This document shows, in pieces, positions 25,668-35,427 of a stretch of DNA of 64,000 bases. The DNA is from Bacteroidota bacterium (lineage in GTDB: Bacteria > Bacteroidota > Bacteroidia > Cytophagales > Cytophagaceae), in contig JAEWAY010000011.1 in assembly GCA_023391415.1 (NCBI GenBank), forward strand, positions 1-64,000. The letters are read 5' to 3'. Made by a program: the position numbers and the translations under genes. Under the pieces are notes generated by a model that saw only the letters and a program-made list of their open reading frames with translations, was not told where the DNA came from and ran no database searches. The stretch's first letter is position 1. The number at the start of each line of letters is the position of its first letter.

Positions 25668-26839
25668 TTGGCGTAGCTGTTCCGGATATGAACGATTAGG
25701 TGGCTCCCGCGTTGTTCCCGACTGTATTTCTCTTTGGCAAGCGCTTGAGCGTTCGCTTTCATATCCGTTAGGGCTGATGGGTTGCTGGCTATTTCAGTGA
25801 GATTTGTATACAATTCTTCCGGCCGGTCACTAGAATAGTGCAGTCCGCATTTTCTTTGTTCCAGTTCGTCGACCCACCAGCCATCGCTATTGGAAATAAC
25901 GGGTATACCGGCCGCGAGCGAGTCGAAAAGCTTGTTGGGGCTGCTGGTTTCAAGGACCGGATGAGGAAGGAAAGACAGATAGGTGAAATCCAGTGTTCGC
26001 AATAGCCGTCTCAGACCCTCCCGGTTTTGATAATCCATAAAACGTACATTTTTCAATCCTTCGGCTTGGGCGTATTGTTTCAGATCATTTAGCTCTTTGC
26101 CCTTGGCGGCTATGATGAAGTCAGCGAAGCCAGGGTGTTCCCTTGAAAAATAGGCGGCGGTTTGTAAAAGACAGCGAAGGTTATTGACATAACCCGCGGA
26201 TCCGATATAACCGATGTTGAATTTCGCCCGCTTTTCTTCCAGCTTCTCTCTGTTGTTTTCAGAGAAAAAGGAAATATCGGACATATTGGTAATTACGTCA
26301 ATCATTTTTCCCGGACTACGTTGTTCGATGTATGTCCGCATAGGCTCGGACAACGCGACGATTGAGATTGCCCGTCGATATATCGTTTTCTCTATATACT
26401 CAAGTATTTTGACCGCCCAGCTATTTTTGATGAAGCCCAATTCAATCGGAGCCTTGGGCCAAAGATCCCTTACTTCGAAGATATAGGGAGTTTTTCGGAG
26501 CTTGCGTATCAGTGAGGCGGTCAGGCCCGTGGAAAGTGGGGTGGAAGTCGCGTAGATCAAGTCGCTGTCGAGTCGAAATGCCAGCCAGGAGGCTCTTATG
26601 AAGAATAACAGGAAGGAAATAAGGCGGCGATAAAATCCGAAGCGGTTGTCATAGGCTACGGGGAGGTAGTGTACCCGGATTCCTTCTACATTTTCAAATT
26701 TGTAGCTGGGGGCGTTGTGAGTTGTAATCATGGAAACTTCGAATCCCACGTCGATCATAGCCATAGCCAGGTAATAAGAACGAAGGGAACCTCCGGTTTC
26801 GGGCGTATTGAAATATTGATGAATATAAGTGATTTTCAT
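25649..26839 (-). CDS. Family 4 glycosyltransferase (WbuB-like)
   Basis: The 396-residue GT-B enzyme transfers a sugar from a nucleotide donor, probably in surface polysaccharide synthesis. It opens MKITYIHQYFNTPETGG, has IFEVRDLWPKAPIELG near residue 120 (typical of WbuB-like GT4 enzymes), and a donor-site segment ETSSPNKLFDSLAAGIPVI near 300. The start at 26839 overlaps the asnB stop by one base (TAATG), which argues against a longer start inside asnB. Acceptor and sugar are unknown. Confidence 0.85.
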   Translation of the reverse strand: MKITYIHQYFNTPETGGSLRSYYLAMAMIDVGFEVSMITTHNAPSYKFENVEGIRVHYLPVAYDNRFGFYRRLISFLLFFIRASWLAFRLDSDLIYATSTPLSTGLTASLIRKLRKTPYIFEVRDLWPKAPIELGFIKNSWAVKILEYIEKTIYRRAISIVALSEPMRTYIEQRSPGKMIDVITNMSDISFFSENNREKLEEKRAKFNIGYIGSAGYVNNLRCLLQTAAYFSREHPGFADFIIAAKGKELNDLKQYAQAEGLKNVRFMDYQNREGLRRLLRTLDFTYLSFLPHPVLETSSPNKLFDSLAAGIPVISNSDGWWVDELEQRKCGLHYSSDRPEELYTNLTEIASNPSALTDMKANAQALAKEKYSREQRGSHLIVHIRNSYANYLRGL

Positions 26840-28671
26840 TAGGTGAACGCTTTCTGCAGCCACGCGGACAAAAGGGTGAGACTGTATAGCTCGCCCGAAT
26901 AATCTCTTTTTGATAATGTATGCGCGTTCAATATATGGTCGACCGCGTTTTTGTCAAGATACTCATAGAGCGGATTGTTTGTATTACGCAATAAATCAGT
27001 GAGTGGTTTGCCGTAAGATGAAAGGAGCCATTTGTTGAAAGGTATGCCAAAACCTTCTTTTGGGCGTTTCAGAAGTTTCGCGCCGCCTTTTTTCTTTAGC
27101 AGGGTTTTCAGAATCCATTTACTTTCACGTTTTAGTAGTATTTCAGGGGGAATGCCCGATACGTAGGAAACGAGTCGCCGGTCAAGATATGGAACGCGCG
27201 CTTCCAGGCCGACAGCCATGGAAGCATTGTCGGTGATCTTCAATATGTCGTAAGGAAGATAATGATGACGGTCGTCGTGCAAGGCCGCGGTGAGATCGAA
27301 AGACACATTGTCTTTTTCAATCTGGGAAATGGAAGTTTTCAAGAACTTCCGCTGGAAAATGGTAAATGCCGTGAAGTTGTTCCATGTTTTTTGAGGAGTA
27401 TGGTCGATTGAACGAAACAATTTGTTGACGAGGCGAAAGTCTTTTCTAAACGGGATGTTATGTGTTTCCGGAAAAATGGCCAGTTTATTGAGCAGCGGAG
27501 TTCCTATCGGCGCTATTTTGAGGTAGTGGTAAAAAGCCAGATGCCGGTTGTATCCGGCAAAATACTCGTCCGCTCCGGCTCCGGAAAAGACAACCTGAAC
27601 GTGTTGGATAGCCTCCCTGGAAATGAGCCAGGTCAAAAAACCGGCGGCGTCCGCGACCGGCTGGTCGATGGTCTTGATATAGTCGTCAAAGTGGGTCAGC
27701 GCGGAAGCGTCCAGTGAAAGATCATGCTGTTCAGCTGTGTAAAGTTGGGAGGCTAACCGCGCGTAATGAAAATCATCGGTACCATAATGTCTGTCCTCTT
27801 TTGACGAGCTTACTGAAAAAACAGGAAAGTTTCTGATTCCTAAGGTTTGTAATTGGGCCAGCAATAAGCTGGAGTCGACGCCACCGCTAAGCAGAAGTCC
27901 CGCTCGGGTCAATTGAGGAAGTTGATTTCGCAGAGACTCTAAGAGCAATTTGTCAACATTTTGGACAAGGTCGTCTCCTGGTTCGTATTTGGGTCCCGGC
28001 TTGATGGATATTTTACCTGTAACGGTCGGGGAATGAGATGTCCATGAGAGCGTGGCGCCAGGAAGAAGCTCTTTGATATTTTCATAAAAGGTCGCCGGCG
28101 CTTGGCAATAGCGGCGCAGAAGATAATGGGGCAGAGCCTGTGAATTGAAGTTTTTTTTGACGAGGCCGCTGGCGAGTATCCCGCGTATTTCCGACGAGGC
28201 GATAAAGTATTTCGCGTCTTCGTAGTAATATAGTGGCTTGATACCCTGTTGGTCGCGGGCCAATAAAAGCGTTTTCGTTGTTGGATTCCAATACGCCAGA
28301 GCGAACATTCCGTCCAATTCGTCGAGGAATGGAGCGCCTTTTTCATAAAGTCCATATATAAGCGTTTCCGTATCACTCGTTCCGGTACAGGTAGCCTTTA
28401 GCTTTTGCCGTAAAGCGGAATGGTTGTATATCTCACCGTTAAAACAAAGATAGAAACCGGTGTCCGCGATACTCATAGGCTGAGCGCCTTTGTCGGAAAG
28501 GTCGGCTATGGCGAGGCGATTGACGCCCATAAAGATATTGAAGGACGGATGGCTGATTTTGATAAAACCAGTATGATCGGGCCCTCGATGCAGGATAGCC
28601 TGATTCATACGTACGATCGACTCTTCGTTTAGAGTAGTGGTTTTATCAATCAGAATATTAATTCCGCACAC
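26839..28671 (-). CDS. asnB: Asparagine synthase (glutamine-hydrolysing)
   Basis: The 610-residue class II glutamine amidotransferase has Cys2 exposed as N-terminal nucleophile (MCGI), RGPDHTG near 34, and NGEIYN near 75. The synthetase half carries the PPi loop LLLSGGVDSSLL near residue 250. It may make asparagine, or, given its coupling to a glycosyltransferase, amidate a surface sugar or peptide; many Bacteroidota have such polysaccharide-linked AsnB copies. It overlaps nth by 14 bases upstream. Confidence 0.9.
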   Translation of the reverse strand: MCGINILIDKTTTLNEESIVRMNQAILHRGPDHTGFIKISHPSFNIFMGVNRLAIADLSDKGAQPMSIADTGFYLCFNGEIYNHSALRQKLKATCTGTSDTETLIYGLYEKGAPFLDELDGMFALAYWNPTTKTLLLARDQQGIKPLYYYEDAKYFIASSEIRGILASGLVKKNFNSQALPHYLLRRYCQAPATFYENIKELLPGATLSWTSHSPTVTGKISIKPGPKYEPGDDLVQNVDKLLLESLRNQLPQLTRAGLLLSGGVDSSLLLAQLQTLGIRNFPVFSVSSSKEDRHYGTDDFHYARLASQLYTAEQHDLSLDASALTHFDDYIKTIDQPVADAAGFLTWLISREAIQHVQVVFSGAGADEYFAGYNRHLAFYHYLKIAPIGTPLLNKLAIFPETHNIPFRKDFRLVNKLFRSIDHTPQKTWNNFTAFTIFQRKFLKTSISQIEKDNVSFDLTAALHDDRHHYLPYDILKITDNASMAVGLEARVPYLDRRLVSYVSGIPPEILLKRESKWILKTLLKKKGGAKLLKRPKEGFGIPFNKWLLSSYGKPLTDLLRNTNNPLYEYLDKNAVDHILNAHTLSKRDYSGELYSLTLLSAWLQKAFT

Positions 28672-29323
28672 TCGATTTTTGTATCTTTTCGTAATACAGG
28701 CAGAAGTTGGTCAATGTACAGCGCGGGCAGTGGGGATTGCGGGCGACACAGACGTAGCGTCCATGAAGGATCAGCCAGTGATGCGCTTTGTGTACCAGTT
28801 CTTCCGGAATGTATTTCACTAATTGCTTTTCAACCTCCAAGGGTGTTTTCGCGGACTGTGTAACCAAACCCAGGCGCTTTGACACTCTGAATACGTGCGT
28901 GTCGACCGCCATGGTCGGCTGGTTGTAGATAACGGAAGCGATGACATTGGCTGTTTTCCGGCCTACTCCCGGAAGCTTTTGAAGATCCGTCGTATTGGCC
29001 GGAACTGTGCCGCTGAAGTCTTCGACCAGCATTTTGCCCATGCCGACCAGATGTTTGGCTTTGTTGTTGGGATAGGAAATACTGCGAATGTAGGTGAACA
29101 CTTCGTCTGAAGTAGCGGCGGCCAGATGTTGGGGAGTGGGAAAGGCTTCGAAAAGCGCGGGAGTGGTCAGGTTTACCCGTTTGTCGGTGCATTGGGCGCT
29201 TAGTATGACGGCTACAAGCAGTTCATATGGATTTGAATAGTTCAATTCCGTTTTAGGATCCGGAAAATGTTCCTTAAAATGTTCTATAAAGAGCTGATAT
29301 CGTTCCTGCTTTTTCAAAAACAA
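28658..29323 (-). CDS. nth: Endonuclease III
   Basis: The 221-residue bifunctional DNA glycosylase/AP lyase acts on oxidised pyrimidines. The helix-hairpin-helix LPGVGRKTANV contains catalytic Lys123, and Asp141 is in VDTHVFR. The 4Fe-4S ligands are Cys192, Cys199, Cys202 and Cys208 (C-x6-C-x2-C-x5-C). It overlaps the start of asnB by 14 bases, so the two are co-transcribed. Confidence 0.96.
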   Translation of the reverse strand: MFLKKQERYQLFIEHFKEHFPDPKTELNYSNPYELLVAVILSAQCTDKRVNLTTPALFEAFPTPQHLAAATSDEVFTYIRSISYPNNKAKHLVGMGKMLVEDFSGTVPANTTDLQKLPGVGRKTANVIASVIYNQPTMAVDTHVFRVSKRLGLVTQSAKTPLEVEKQLVKYIPEELVHKAHHWLILHGRYVCVARNPHCPRCTLTNFCLYYEKIQKSSVRN

Positions 29324-29385
29324 CCTCCTTTGTATGGAAATGTGTCAATGTCGCAATATACGAAGATTGTTGATGGTCGCCTCGT

Positions 29386-29419
29386 AAAAAAACAAAAGCC
29401 TTTCGATCCGAGAGGCTTT
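29386..29419 (-). terminator. Terminator of the sigma-factor operon
   Basis: An 11-bp stem (29395-29405 with 29409-29419, ATC loop) is followed on the minus strand by TTTTGTTTTTTT. It ends the leftward sigma factor/77-residue operon before nth. Confidence 0.85.
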
Positions 29420-29440
29420 CGTTTCGCTTAATATAATGTA

Positions 29441-29674
29441 CTAAACGGAATTGCAAATGAAAGATTTCGAATAATCAAGTATACGCTGAACGCATTGATC
29501 GGATGGTTCCTTGCTTACGTGTCCGAGGCGGTCCGTAACGGCCAGCGATTGAAAATAGAAGTCCATCAGGTCGGCGTCGACGATCATCGCCTTGCCAATC
29601 GCCTTCTTTTCGTTCGGTTCTAAGTCATCATAAATATATCTTAAAACATCATTCGGGGTAAAAGTTTTTGTCAT
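29441..29674 (-). CDS. Small acidic protein paired with the sigma factor (77 residues)
   Basis: The 77-residue soluble protein (TKTFTPNDVLRYIYDDLEPNEKKAI...) overlaps the upstream sigma factor by 26 bases and is followed by a strong terminator. It has no zinc-binding HxxxCxxC motif and no membrane segment. The N-terminal half (LRYIYDDLEPNEKKAIGKAM) resembles the short helical start of Bacteroidota anti-sigma/FecR-type proteins. A role as a minimal regulator of the sigma factor is inference from the tight coupling. Confidence 0.7.
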   Translation of the reverse strand: MTKTFTPNDVLRYIYDDLEPNEKKAIGKAMIVDADLMDFYFQSLAVTDRLGHVSKEPSDQCVQRILDYSKSFICNSV

Positions 29675-30251
29675 AGGCTATATTTTTATTTTCAAGTTTT
29701 TTGCGGAGGTTGATCAGGGCGTACCTCATTCTTCCCAGCGCGGTATTTATACTGACACCGGTAGCGTCGGCGATTTCCTGAAAACTCATTTCTCCGTAAT
29801 GCCTCATGAGCAATACTTCTTTCTGAGCTTCGGGGAGTGTTTTGATTAACTCGCGGAGCAAGGTATGTGTTTCGTTTTTGATCCGGATGTTTTCCATAGA
29901 GTCTTCGGAGAACTCGAGCGAGTTGAAGACGTTGGAACCATCTTCCATGACAATGGTCGGATAGCGTTTGGCTTTACGGAAGTAATCGATCGCCAGATTG
30001 TGGGATATGCGAATAATCCAGGGTAGGAATTTCCCTTCTTCGTTGTAGCTGCCTGATTTGAGTTTGTTGATAGCTTTGATAAAAGTGTCCTGCATCAGGT
30101 CCTCCGCTATGTACTGATCTTTGACGATCAGATAAATAGTCGTGTAGACCTTCGTCTTGTGTCTTTTGAGAAGTAGGGCAAAAGCTGCTTCGTTTCCTTT
30201 GATATACTGAGTTACCAGTTCGGCGTCAGTAATTCTTCTGCTGTCTTTCAT
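29649..30251 (-). CDS. RNA polymerase sigma-70 family (ECF-type) factor
   Basis: The 200-residue factor has region 2 (DAELVTQYIKGNEAAFALLLKRH through DQYIAEDLMQDTFIKAI) and region 4 (LPEAQKEVLLMRHYGEMSFQEIADATGVSINTALGRMRYAL). Regions 1 and 3 are missing, as in ECF factors. I chose the ATG at 30251 (MKDSRRITD) over an upstream GTG. On its strand the sequence TACGTTTA lies about 20-30 bases upstream as a possible -7 box. The only partner gene is the 77-residue protein; no membrane anti-sigma factor is adjacent. Confidence 0.92.
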   Translation of the reverse strand: MKDSRRITDAELVTQYIKGNEAAFALLLKRHKTKVYTTIYLIVKDQYIAEDLMQDTFIKAINKLKSGSYNEEGKFLPWIIRISHNLAIDYFRKAKRYPTIVMEDGSNVFNSLEFSEDSMENIRIKNETHTLLRELIKTLPEAQKEVLLMRHYGEMSFQEIADATGVSINTALGRMRYALINLRKKLENKNIAYDKNFYPE

Positions 30252-30483
30252 TTTGATTGTCACATTTAGTAAACGTAGAGCTTTATATCATATTGTAGGG
30301 GTTAAGTTGAAACATCAATTTACGTGGACAGCTATCAAGTAGCGAAGAACATGAATGATAATTTACTATAATTTATGAAATTGACAAAGTTTTCGCTGTA
30401 AAAATATTTTCAAAAGATAAATACTTTTTCCTATAAAAACTTGTTTTGCTAACTTAGGCTCCATCTTCTTTAAAAAGATATTA

Positions 30484-33306
30484 ATGAATACTACTGATAC
30501 TATCAAAGGTAACTATCCTACCGATTTCGAGACGCTAGATCCTAAACATTATATTATCATAAAAGGTGCCCGGGGAAACAATTTAAAGAATATCGATGTC
30601 GCTATTCCAAGAAATAAACTGGTGGTTGTTACGGGAGTGTCCGGTTCCGGCAAGTCTTCACTGGCTTTTGATACGCTCTTCGCGGAGGGACAGAGAATGT
30701 ATGTGGAAAGTTTGAACAGCTACGCGCGTCAATTTCTGGGAAGAATGGAAAAGCCGGAAGTCGATTATATAAAAGGCGTGTCTCCGGCTATCGCGATCGA
30801 GCAAAAAGTGAATACCCGAAATCCCAGATCGACGGTCGGGACTACGACGGAAATATATGATTATCTGAAATTGTTGTTCGCCCGGATTGGAAAAACGATA
30901 TCGCCGGTATCGGGACAAGAGGTGAAGAAACATACCGTATCGGATGTGGTCCATTTTATACTGTCTCAGGAAGAAGGAACTCGGTTTGTGATTTCGGCGC
31001 CGTTGAAAATAAGACAGGGACGTTCAAGGGTAGAAGAACTGAGTTTGTTGCTCAACAAAGGTTTCGCCAGAGTATTGCTTGACGGCGAAGTCCGGTTTAT
31101 CGAAGAATTGCTGGACAAGGAAGATGAAGTAAACCAAGCGCTGGAGATCGGTATTCTGATTGATAGGGGTAGCGTACGGGAATTGGAAGAAGAAGAGCGG
31201 TTTAGAATAGCGGATTCGGTGCAGACCGCTTTTTATGAAGGAGAAGGAGAATGCCATGTTCAGATACCCGGTAATGGTGTTTGGCAGTTTTCCGATCGTT
31301 TTGAACTGGACGGGATGTCTTTTGAGACTCCTACGATCAATCTCTTTAGTTTTAACAATCCCTATGGCGCGTGCAGAACCTGTGAAGGTTTTGGGCATGT
31401 GCTGGGTATTGATGAAGATCTTGTTTTTCCGGACAGGGCGCTGTCGGTATATGAAGGGGCTATCGCGCCCTGGCGAAGCGAAAAGATGCAGGAGTGGCTC
31501 AAGCCGTTGATTAAGGAGGGTATCCGGTTTGATTTTCCCATTCACCGGAGTGTGGCGGATTTGAATGAAGAGCAATTAAGATTGCTATGGACAGGAAATC
31601 AATATTTCAGAGGCTTGAATGACTTTTTCGCTGATCTGGAGTCGCAGGCTTACAAGATTCAGTACCGGGTCATGTTGAGCCGTTATCGGGGAAGAACAGT
31701 ATGTCCGGATTGTAAAGGCTCAAGACTGAGAAAGGACGCCGGTTATGTAAGGATTGGCGATTACTCCGTCATTGATCTGGTCTTAAAGCCGGTCAACGAG
31801 GTAAGAACCATATTCGACTCTATGGAGCTAGGCGCGTATGAGCAGCGCGTAGCCGGACGGATTTTGAAAGAAATAACCAGCAGACTGGATTATCTTGACA
31901 AGGTAGGTTTGGGATACTTGACCCTGAATCGGTTGTCGAGTACGCTGAGTGGTGGCGAATTTCAGCGTATCAAGCTGGCGACGTCGCTGGGGAGCGCGCT
32001 GGTCGGTTCCATGTATATTCTTGATGAGCCAAGTATCGGGTTACACCCCAGGGATACGGAAAAACTGATCGTAGTGCTCGAGCATCTTCGTAATCTGGGC
32101 AATACGGTTATTGTCGTAGAGCATGAGGAGGAGATAATGCGGGTTGCTGATCAGTTGATCGATATCGGTCCAGGGGCCGGTAGCTATGGCGGCAGACTGG
32201 TGTATCAGGGGCGGCTGGAAGATATGGGGCCGGTTGAAGGCTCTCATACCGCGGCTTTTCTGCATAACAGAGACCGGATAGAAACTCCGGATATTCGCAG
32301 AAAATGGGCGGAATATATCGAGGTTAAAGGGGCGAGAGAGAATAATCTGAAGAAGGTGGATGTCCGCTTTCCTCTCCAGGCGCTCACGGTCGTCACGGGA
32401 GTGAGCGGTTCCGGTAAATCAACGCTTGTCAAAAAGATATTATATCCGGCGATAAAGAAATATCTGGGAGGGATGGCCGATGTCACCGGAAAATTCGATC
32501 GTCTGGAAGGAGCTTTGAAAAAAGTCAGGGATATTGAATATGTAGATCAAAATCCGATTGGAAAATCCAGCCGTTCCAACCCGGTCACCTATGTCAAGGC
32601 TTATGATCTGATTCGTGGTTTATACGCGGAACAGCCTTTGGCTAAGGCGCGGGGGTACAAGCCAGGACATTTTAGTTTTAATATTGATGGAGGGCGTTGC
32701 GAATTATGTCAGGGCGAAGGAACGGTGAAGATCGAAATGCAGTTTATGGCCGATATTTTTCTCAAGTGCGAGGGATGTGAGGGGAAAAGGTTTAAGCAGG
32801 AAGTACTGGAAGTGCTCTATAAGGAAAAAAATATTACGGAAATACTGGACATGACGGTAGAGGACGCGATGACTTTTTTTGGAGACAAGCCCAGAATCAT
32901 TGAAAAGCTCAAACCTCTCCATGATGTCGGTCTTGGATATCTGAGACTTGGGCAGTCTTCCAATACGTTAAGCGGAGGGGAGGCCCAGAGGGTTAAGCTG
33001 GCGTCTTACCTGACCGCCGGAGAGAAAACGGACAATACCATTTTTGTCTTTGACGAGCCTACCACGGGATTGCATTTTCAGGATATCAAAAAGTTGCTTT
33101 ACGCGATGAACGCGTTGGTTGAGCAAGGCAATACCCTTATTATTATCGAACATAATATGGAGGTAATCAAATGCGCCGACTGGATTATCGATATGGGTCC
33201 GGAGGGAGGAGATAAGGGTGGCTTTGTCACTTTTGAAGGAACGCCTGAAGAAATGCTGAAGTTGGAAGATAATTATACCGCCTCTTTTTTGAGAGGTAAG
33301 TTATAG
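30484..33306 (+). CDS. uvrA: Excinuclease ABC subunit A
   Basis: The 940-residue damage-recognition ATPase of nucleotide excision repair has two ABC modules. Walker A motifs are GVSGSGKSSL (residues 51-60) and GVSGSGKSTL (near 640). The ABC signatures are STLSGGEFQRIKLA and NTLSGGEAQRVKLA. Zinc-binding CxxC pairs are in CRTCEGFG/CPDCKGSR and CELCQGEG/CEGCEGKR. It is divergent from the sigma factor; the 220-base gap is AT-rich with no clear promoter match. Confidence 0.98.
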   Translation: MNTTDTIKGNYPTDFETLDPKHYIIIKGARGNNLKNIDVAIPRNKLVVVTGVSGSGKSSLAFDTLFAEGQRMYVESLNSYARQFLGRMEKPEVDYIKGVSPAIAIEQKVNTRNPRSTVGTTTEIYDYLKLLFARIGKTISPVSGQEVKKHTVSDVVHFILSQEEGTRFVISAPLKIRQGRSRVEELSLLLNKGFARVLLDGEVRFIEELLDKEDEVNQALEIGILIDRGSVRELEEEERFRIADSVQTAFYEGEGECHVQIPGNGVWQFSDRFELDGMSFETPTINLFSFNNPYGACRTCEGFGHVLGIDEDLVFPDRALSVYEGAIAPWRSEKMQEWLKPLIKEGIRFDFPIHRSVADLNEEQLRLLWTGNQYFRGLNDFFADLESQAYKIQYRVMLSRYRGRTVCPDCKGSRLRKDAGYVRIGDYSVIDLVLKPVNEVRTIFDSMELGAYEQRVAGRILKEITSRLDYLDKVGLGYLTLNRLSSTLSGGEFQRIKLATSLGSALVGSMYILDEPSIGLHPRDTEKLIVVLEHLRNLGNTVIVVEHEEEIMRVADQLIDIGPGAGSYGGRLVYQGRLEDMGPVEGSHTAAFLHNRDRIETPDIRRKWAEYIEVKGARENNLKKVDVRFPLQALTVVTGVSGSGKSTLVKKILYPAIKKYLGGMADVTGKFDRLEGALKKVRDIEYVDQNPIGKSSRSNPVTYVKAYDLIRGLYAEQPLAKARGYKPGHFSFNIDGGRCELCQGEGTVKIEMQFMADIFLKCEGCEGKRFKQEVLEVLYKEKNITEILDMTVEDAMTFFGDKPRIIEKLKPLHDVGLGYLRLGQSSNTLSGGEAQRVKLASYLTAGEKTDNTIFVFDEPTTGLHFQDIKKLLYAMNALVEQGNTLIIIEHNMEVIKCADWIIDMGPEGGDKGGFVTFEGTPEEMLKLEDNYTASFLRGKL

Positions 33307-33321
33307 CGGCATACGCGGATA

Positions 33322-33367
33322 AAGCTCTCGGTCATGTTCTGATATATCAAGGCATGACCGAGAGCTT
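33322..33367. terminator. Perfect 15-bp hairpin between uvrA and the OmpA-family gene
   Basis: AAGCTCTCGGTCATG (33322-33336) and CATGACCGAGAGCTT (33353-33367) pair perfectly around a 16-base loop. It lies between two convergent genes and is symmetric enough to act both ways. No T-run follows on the plus strand. Confidence 0.6.
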
Positions 33368-33396
33368 CGCCAATTGTCTGGTTAATTTATAATAAT

Positions 33397-35427
33397 TTAA
33401 TATTCCAGAATAACAAATTCCGTCCGTCTGTTCAACTCCCTGCCTTCTTCCTCATCGTCGTTACTGGCAAGAGGAACCTCTTGACCATAACCACGATAAG
33501 AAAGTCTTTCGGACGTTATTCCGTGGTTGATAAGCCAGGTTACTACCGCCTTGGCTCTTCGCTGGGAAAGGTCTTTATTGTATTGCGGCGAGCCAATATT
33601 GTCTGTATGTCCATCTATACGGATTTTGAGTGTTGGATTTTCCGAGAGAAGACGTTTGAGTTTGTCCAATTCCGTATCCGAGTTGGACTTGAGCGTGGCC
33701 ATATCAAATTCAAAATAGATATTGCTGAGTATGGTACGTACTCCTACGGCGACTTTGTCCATAAATATGACCTTGTCTACTATCTGCTTAAATTCTTCCG
33801 GAGCGGGAAGTCTGACGTTGATTGTCTTAAAGATATAACCTTCTTTTTGGAGGGCGACCAATACATTTCTCGGATCGCTTTCCTGAATAGGGAGTTTCAG
33901 GCCTTCCTCAGTTGTGACCCCCTTGTACAAGAATTGTCCTTGTTCTGAAAATACCTCAATCCGCGTGTTAATAGGAAGACTATTCGCCCTGTCGAAAACC
34001 TTTACGTGCAGCTCTACCGCTGAAGCGATCAGCAAGTGACTCAGGCTGTCGGTGTTTTCGATACTGACTGAATCAACCATGGCGATCAGATCAGTGTCTT
34101 CTTCGATAAAGCCGGGCATAAGGATTCGGTAAATATCCAAACCTCCCAGACCATCTTCTTTGACCGACGCGAAATACCCATATTTGCCACTTCCGGCAAG
34201 GACGAAATAGATATCGTCTTCGGGAGAGTTGATAGGATAGCCCAGGTTTTCCGGAGCGGACCATTTGCGGGAAGCGCTGTCATATACGGATTTAAACAGG
34301 TCATAGCCTCCCATGCCAGCGTGACCTTTAGAACTGAAATATAATGTTTTTCCATCGGCCGCGAGAAAAGGTCCTTCGTCGTCGTAGGATGTATTGATGT
34401 CATATCCCAGGTTTTGAGGGGTTTCCCATCCGCCTCCTTTTTTCTTTTTGGACATATAGATGTCCTTGCCGCCAATGCCACCTGGTTTATCGCTGGAGAA
34501 AAAAAGTGTCTGCCCATCCTGGCTTAGCGCCATTGAGTTTTCGATAAAGTCGCTGTTTATCATGATGCTAAACGGCTGAGGTTTGGTCCAGGTGTCACCG
34601 ATCATCTTTGAATGAAAAATGTCGCCTTTGAACTGGTCGTTGTCGATATATAGATAGAGCTCTGTGCCGTCGGAAGAAATAGCGATGCATGATTCATGCA
34701 GGCTCGTGTTGATGGTAGAATCGAGCGGTTGTGGATTTGTCCAGCCACTGTCGGTGTTCTCGCTAAAGTAGATGTCCTCGAAATAATCGCTTTTCGCGTC
34801 TTTGCCTCCTCCGGTAGTTCCTTCACGTTTTGATGTAAAATACAGGTATTTTTCGTCCGGAGTGATGATCGGGCCGTAGTCGGGGTAGGGAGAGTTGATC
34901 GTGGGACCGAGGTTTCGTATTCGTACGTTCGAATCCGGATTGGCTACCAGTCGCTTGCCTGTTTCACATTCGGTGATGTGTTTGAGTGTCCTGGCTCTGT
35001 CGTCTTTTTTTTCTTTAGCGCTAAGCGCTACATTGGCTTTGTCTTCGAGCGTGTTCAGGTATCGTGTATAGTAGGTGATCGCCGTATCAAACTGGTAGCT
35101 CAGATGATTCGCGTAGGCGATATAGTACAGAACGCGGGGAGATATGTTTGGTGACAGTTGATAAGCTTTCTGAAAATACGGCAGAGCCTGGGGTTTGTTG
35201 GCTGATTCGATATGACACATCCCGGCCATGAAGTTCGCCCTCGCGTTGCTGGAATCATTGGCAAGTATGGCCTGGTAAGCGCTCAACGCGTGCCTGGTAT
35301 CGCCTTTTGAGTACAATAGGTCCGCTTTTCTGAGCGCGGACGAGTCTGTTTGTCCAAACAATGAATGCACTCCCAGGCTAAACCCTATAAAAAGGGAGAA
35401 GGTATATAATGTTTTCCAGAGCTTCAT
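33397..35427 (-). CDS. PorE-like OmpA-family protein (TPR, beta-propeller, CRD, OmpA)
   Basis: The 676-residue protein has a signal peptide ending near LFGQ. A TPR region follows (to about 135), then PD40/WD40-like propeller blades (about 180-425) with repeated LYFTSKREG, LFFSSDKPGG and LYFSSKGHAGMGGYD. A carboxypeptidase-regulatory-like segment lies near 470-550. The C-terminal peptidoglycan-binding OmpA domain has IYFEFDMATLKSNSD and IDGHTDNIGSPQYNKDLSQRRA. This order and length match PorE, a P. gingivalis T9SS protein. PorE is a lipoprotein, whereas no lipobox Cys is seen here, so it may be a paralogue. Confidence 0.85.
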   Translation of the reverse strand: MKLWKTLYTFSLFIGFSLGVHSLFGQTDSSALRKADLLYSKGDTRHALSAYQAILANDSSNARANFMAGMCHIESANKPQALPYFQKAYQLSPNISPRVLYYIAYANHLSYQFDTAITYYTRYLNTLEDKANVALSAKEKKDDRARTLKHITECETGKRLVANPDSNVRIRNLGPTINSPYPDYGPIITPDEKYLYFTSKREGTTGGGKDAKSDYFEDIYFSENTDSGWTNPQPLDSTINTSLHESCIAISSDGTELYLYIDNDQFKGDIFHSKMIGDTWTKPQPFSIMINSDFIENSMALSQDGQTLFFSSDKPGGIGGKDIYMSKKKKGGGWETPQNLGYDINTSYDDEGPFLAADGKTLYFSSKGHAGMGGYDLFKSVYDSASRKWSAPENLGYPINSPEDDIYFVLAGSGKYGYFASVKEDGLGGLDIYRILMPGFIEEDTDLIAMVDSVSIENTDSLSHLLIASAVELHVKVFDRANSLPINTRIEVFSEQGQFLYKGVTTEEGLKLPIQESDPRNVLVALQKEGYIFKTINVRLPAPEEFKQIVDKVIFMDKVAVGVRTILSNIYFEFDMATLKSNSDTELDKLKRLLSENPTLKIRIDGHTDNIGSPQYNKDLSQRRAKAVVTWLINHGITSERLSYRGYGQEVPLASNDDEEEGRELNRRTEFVILEY

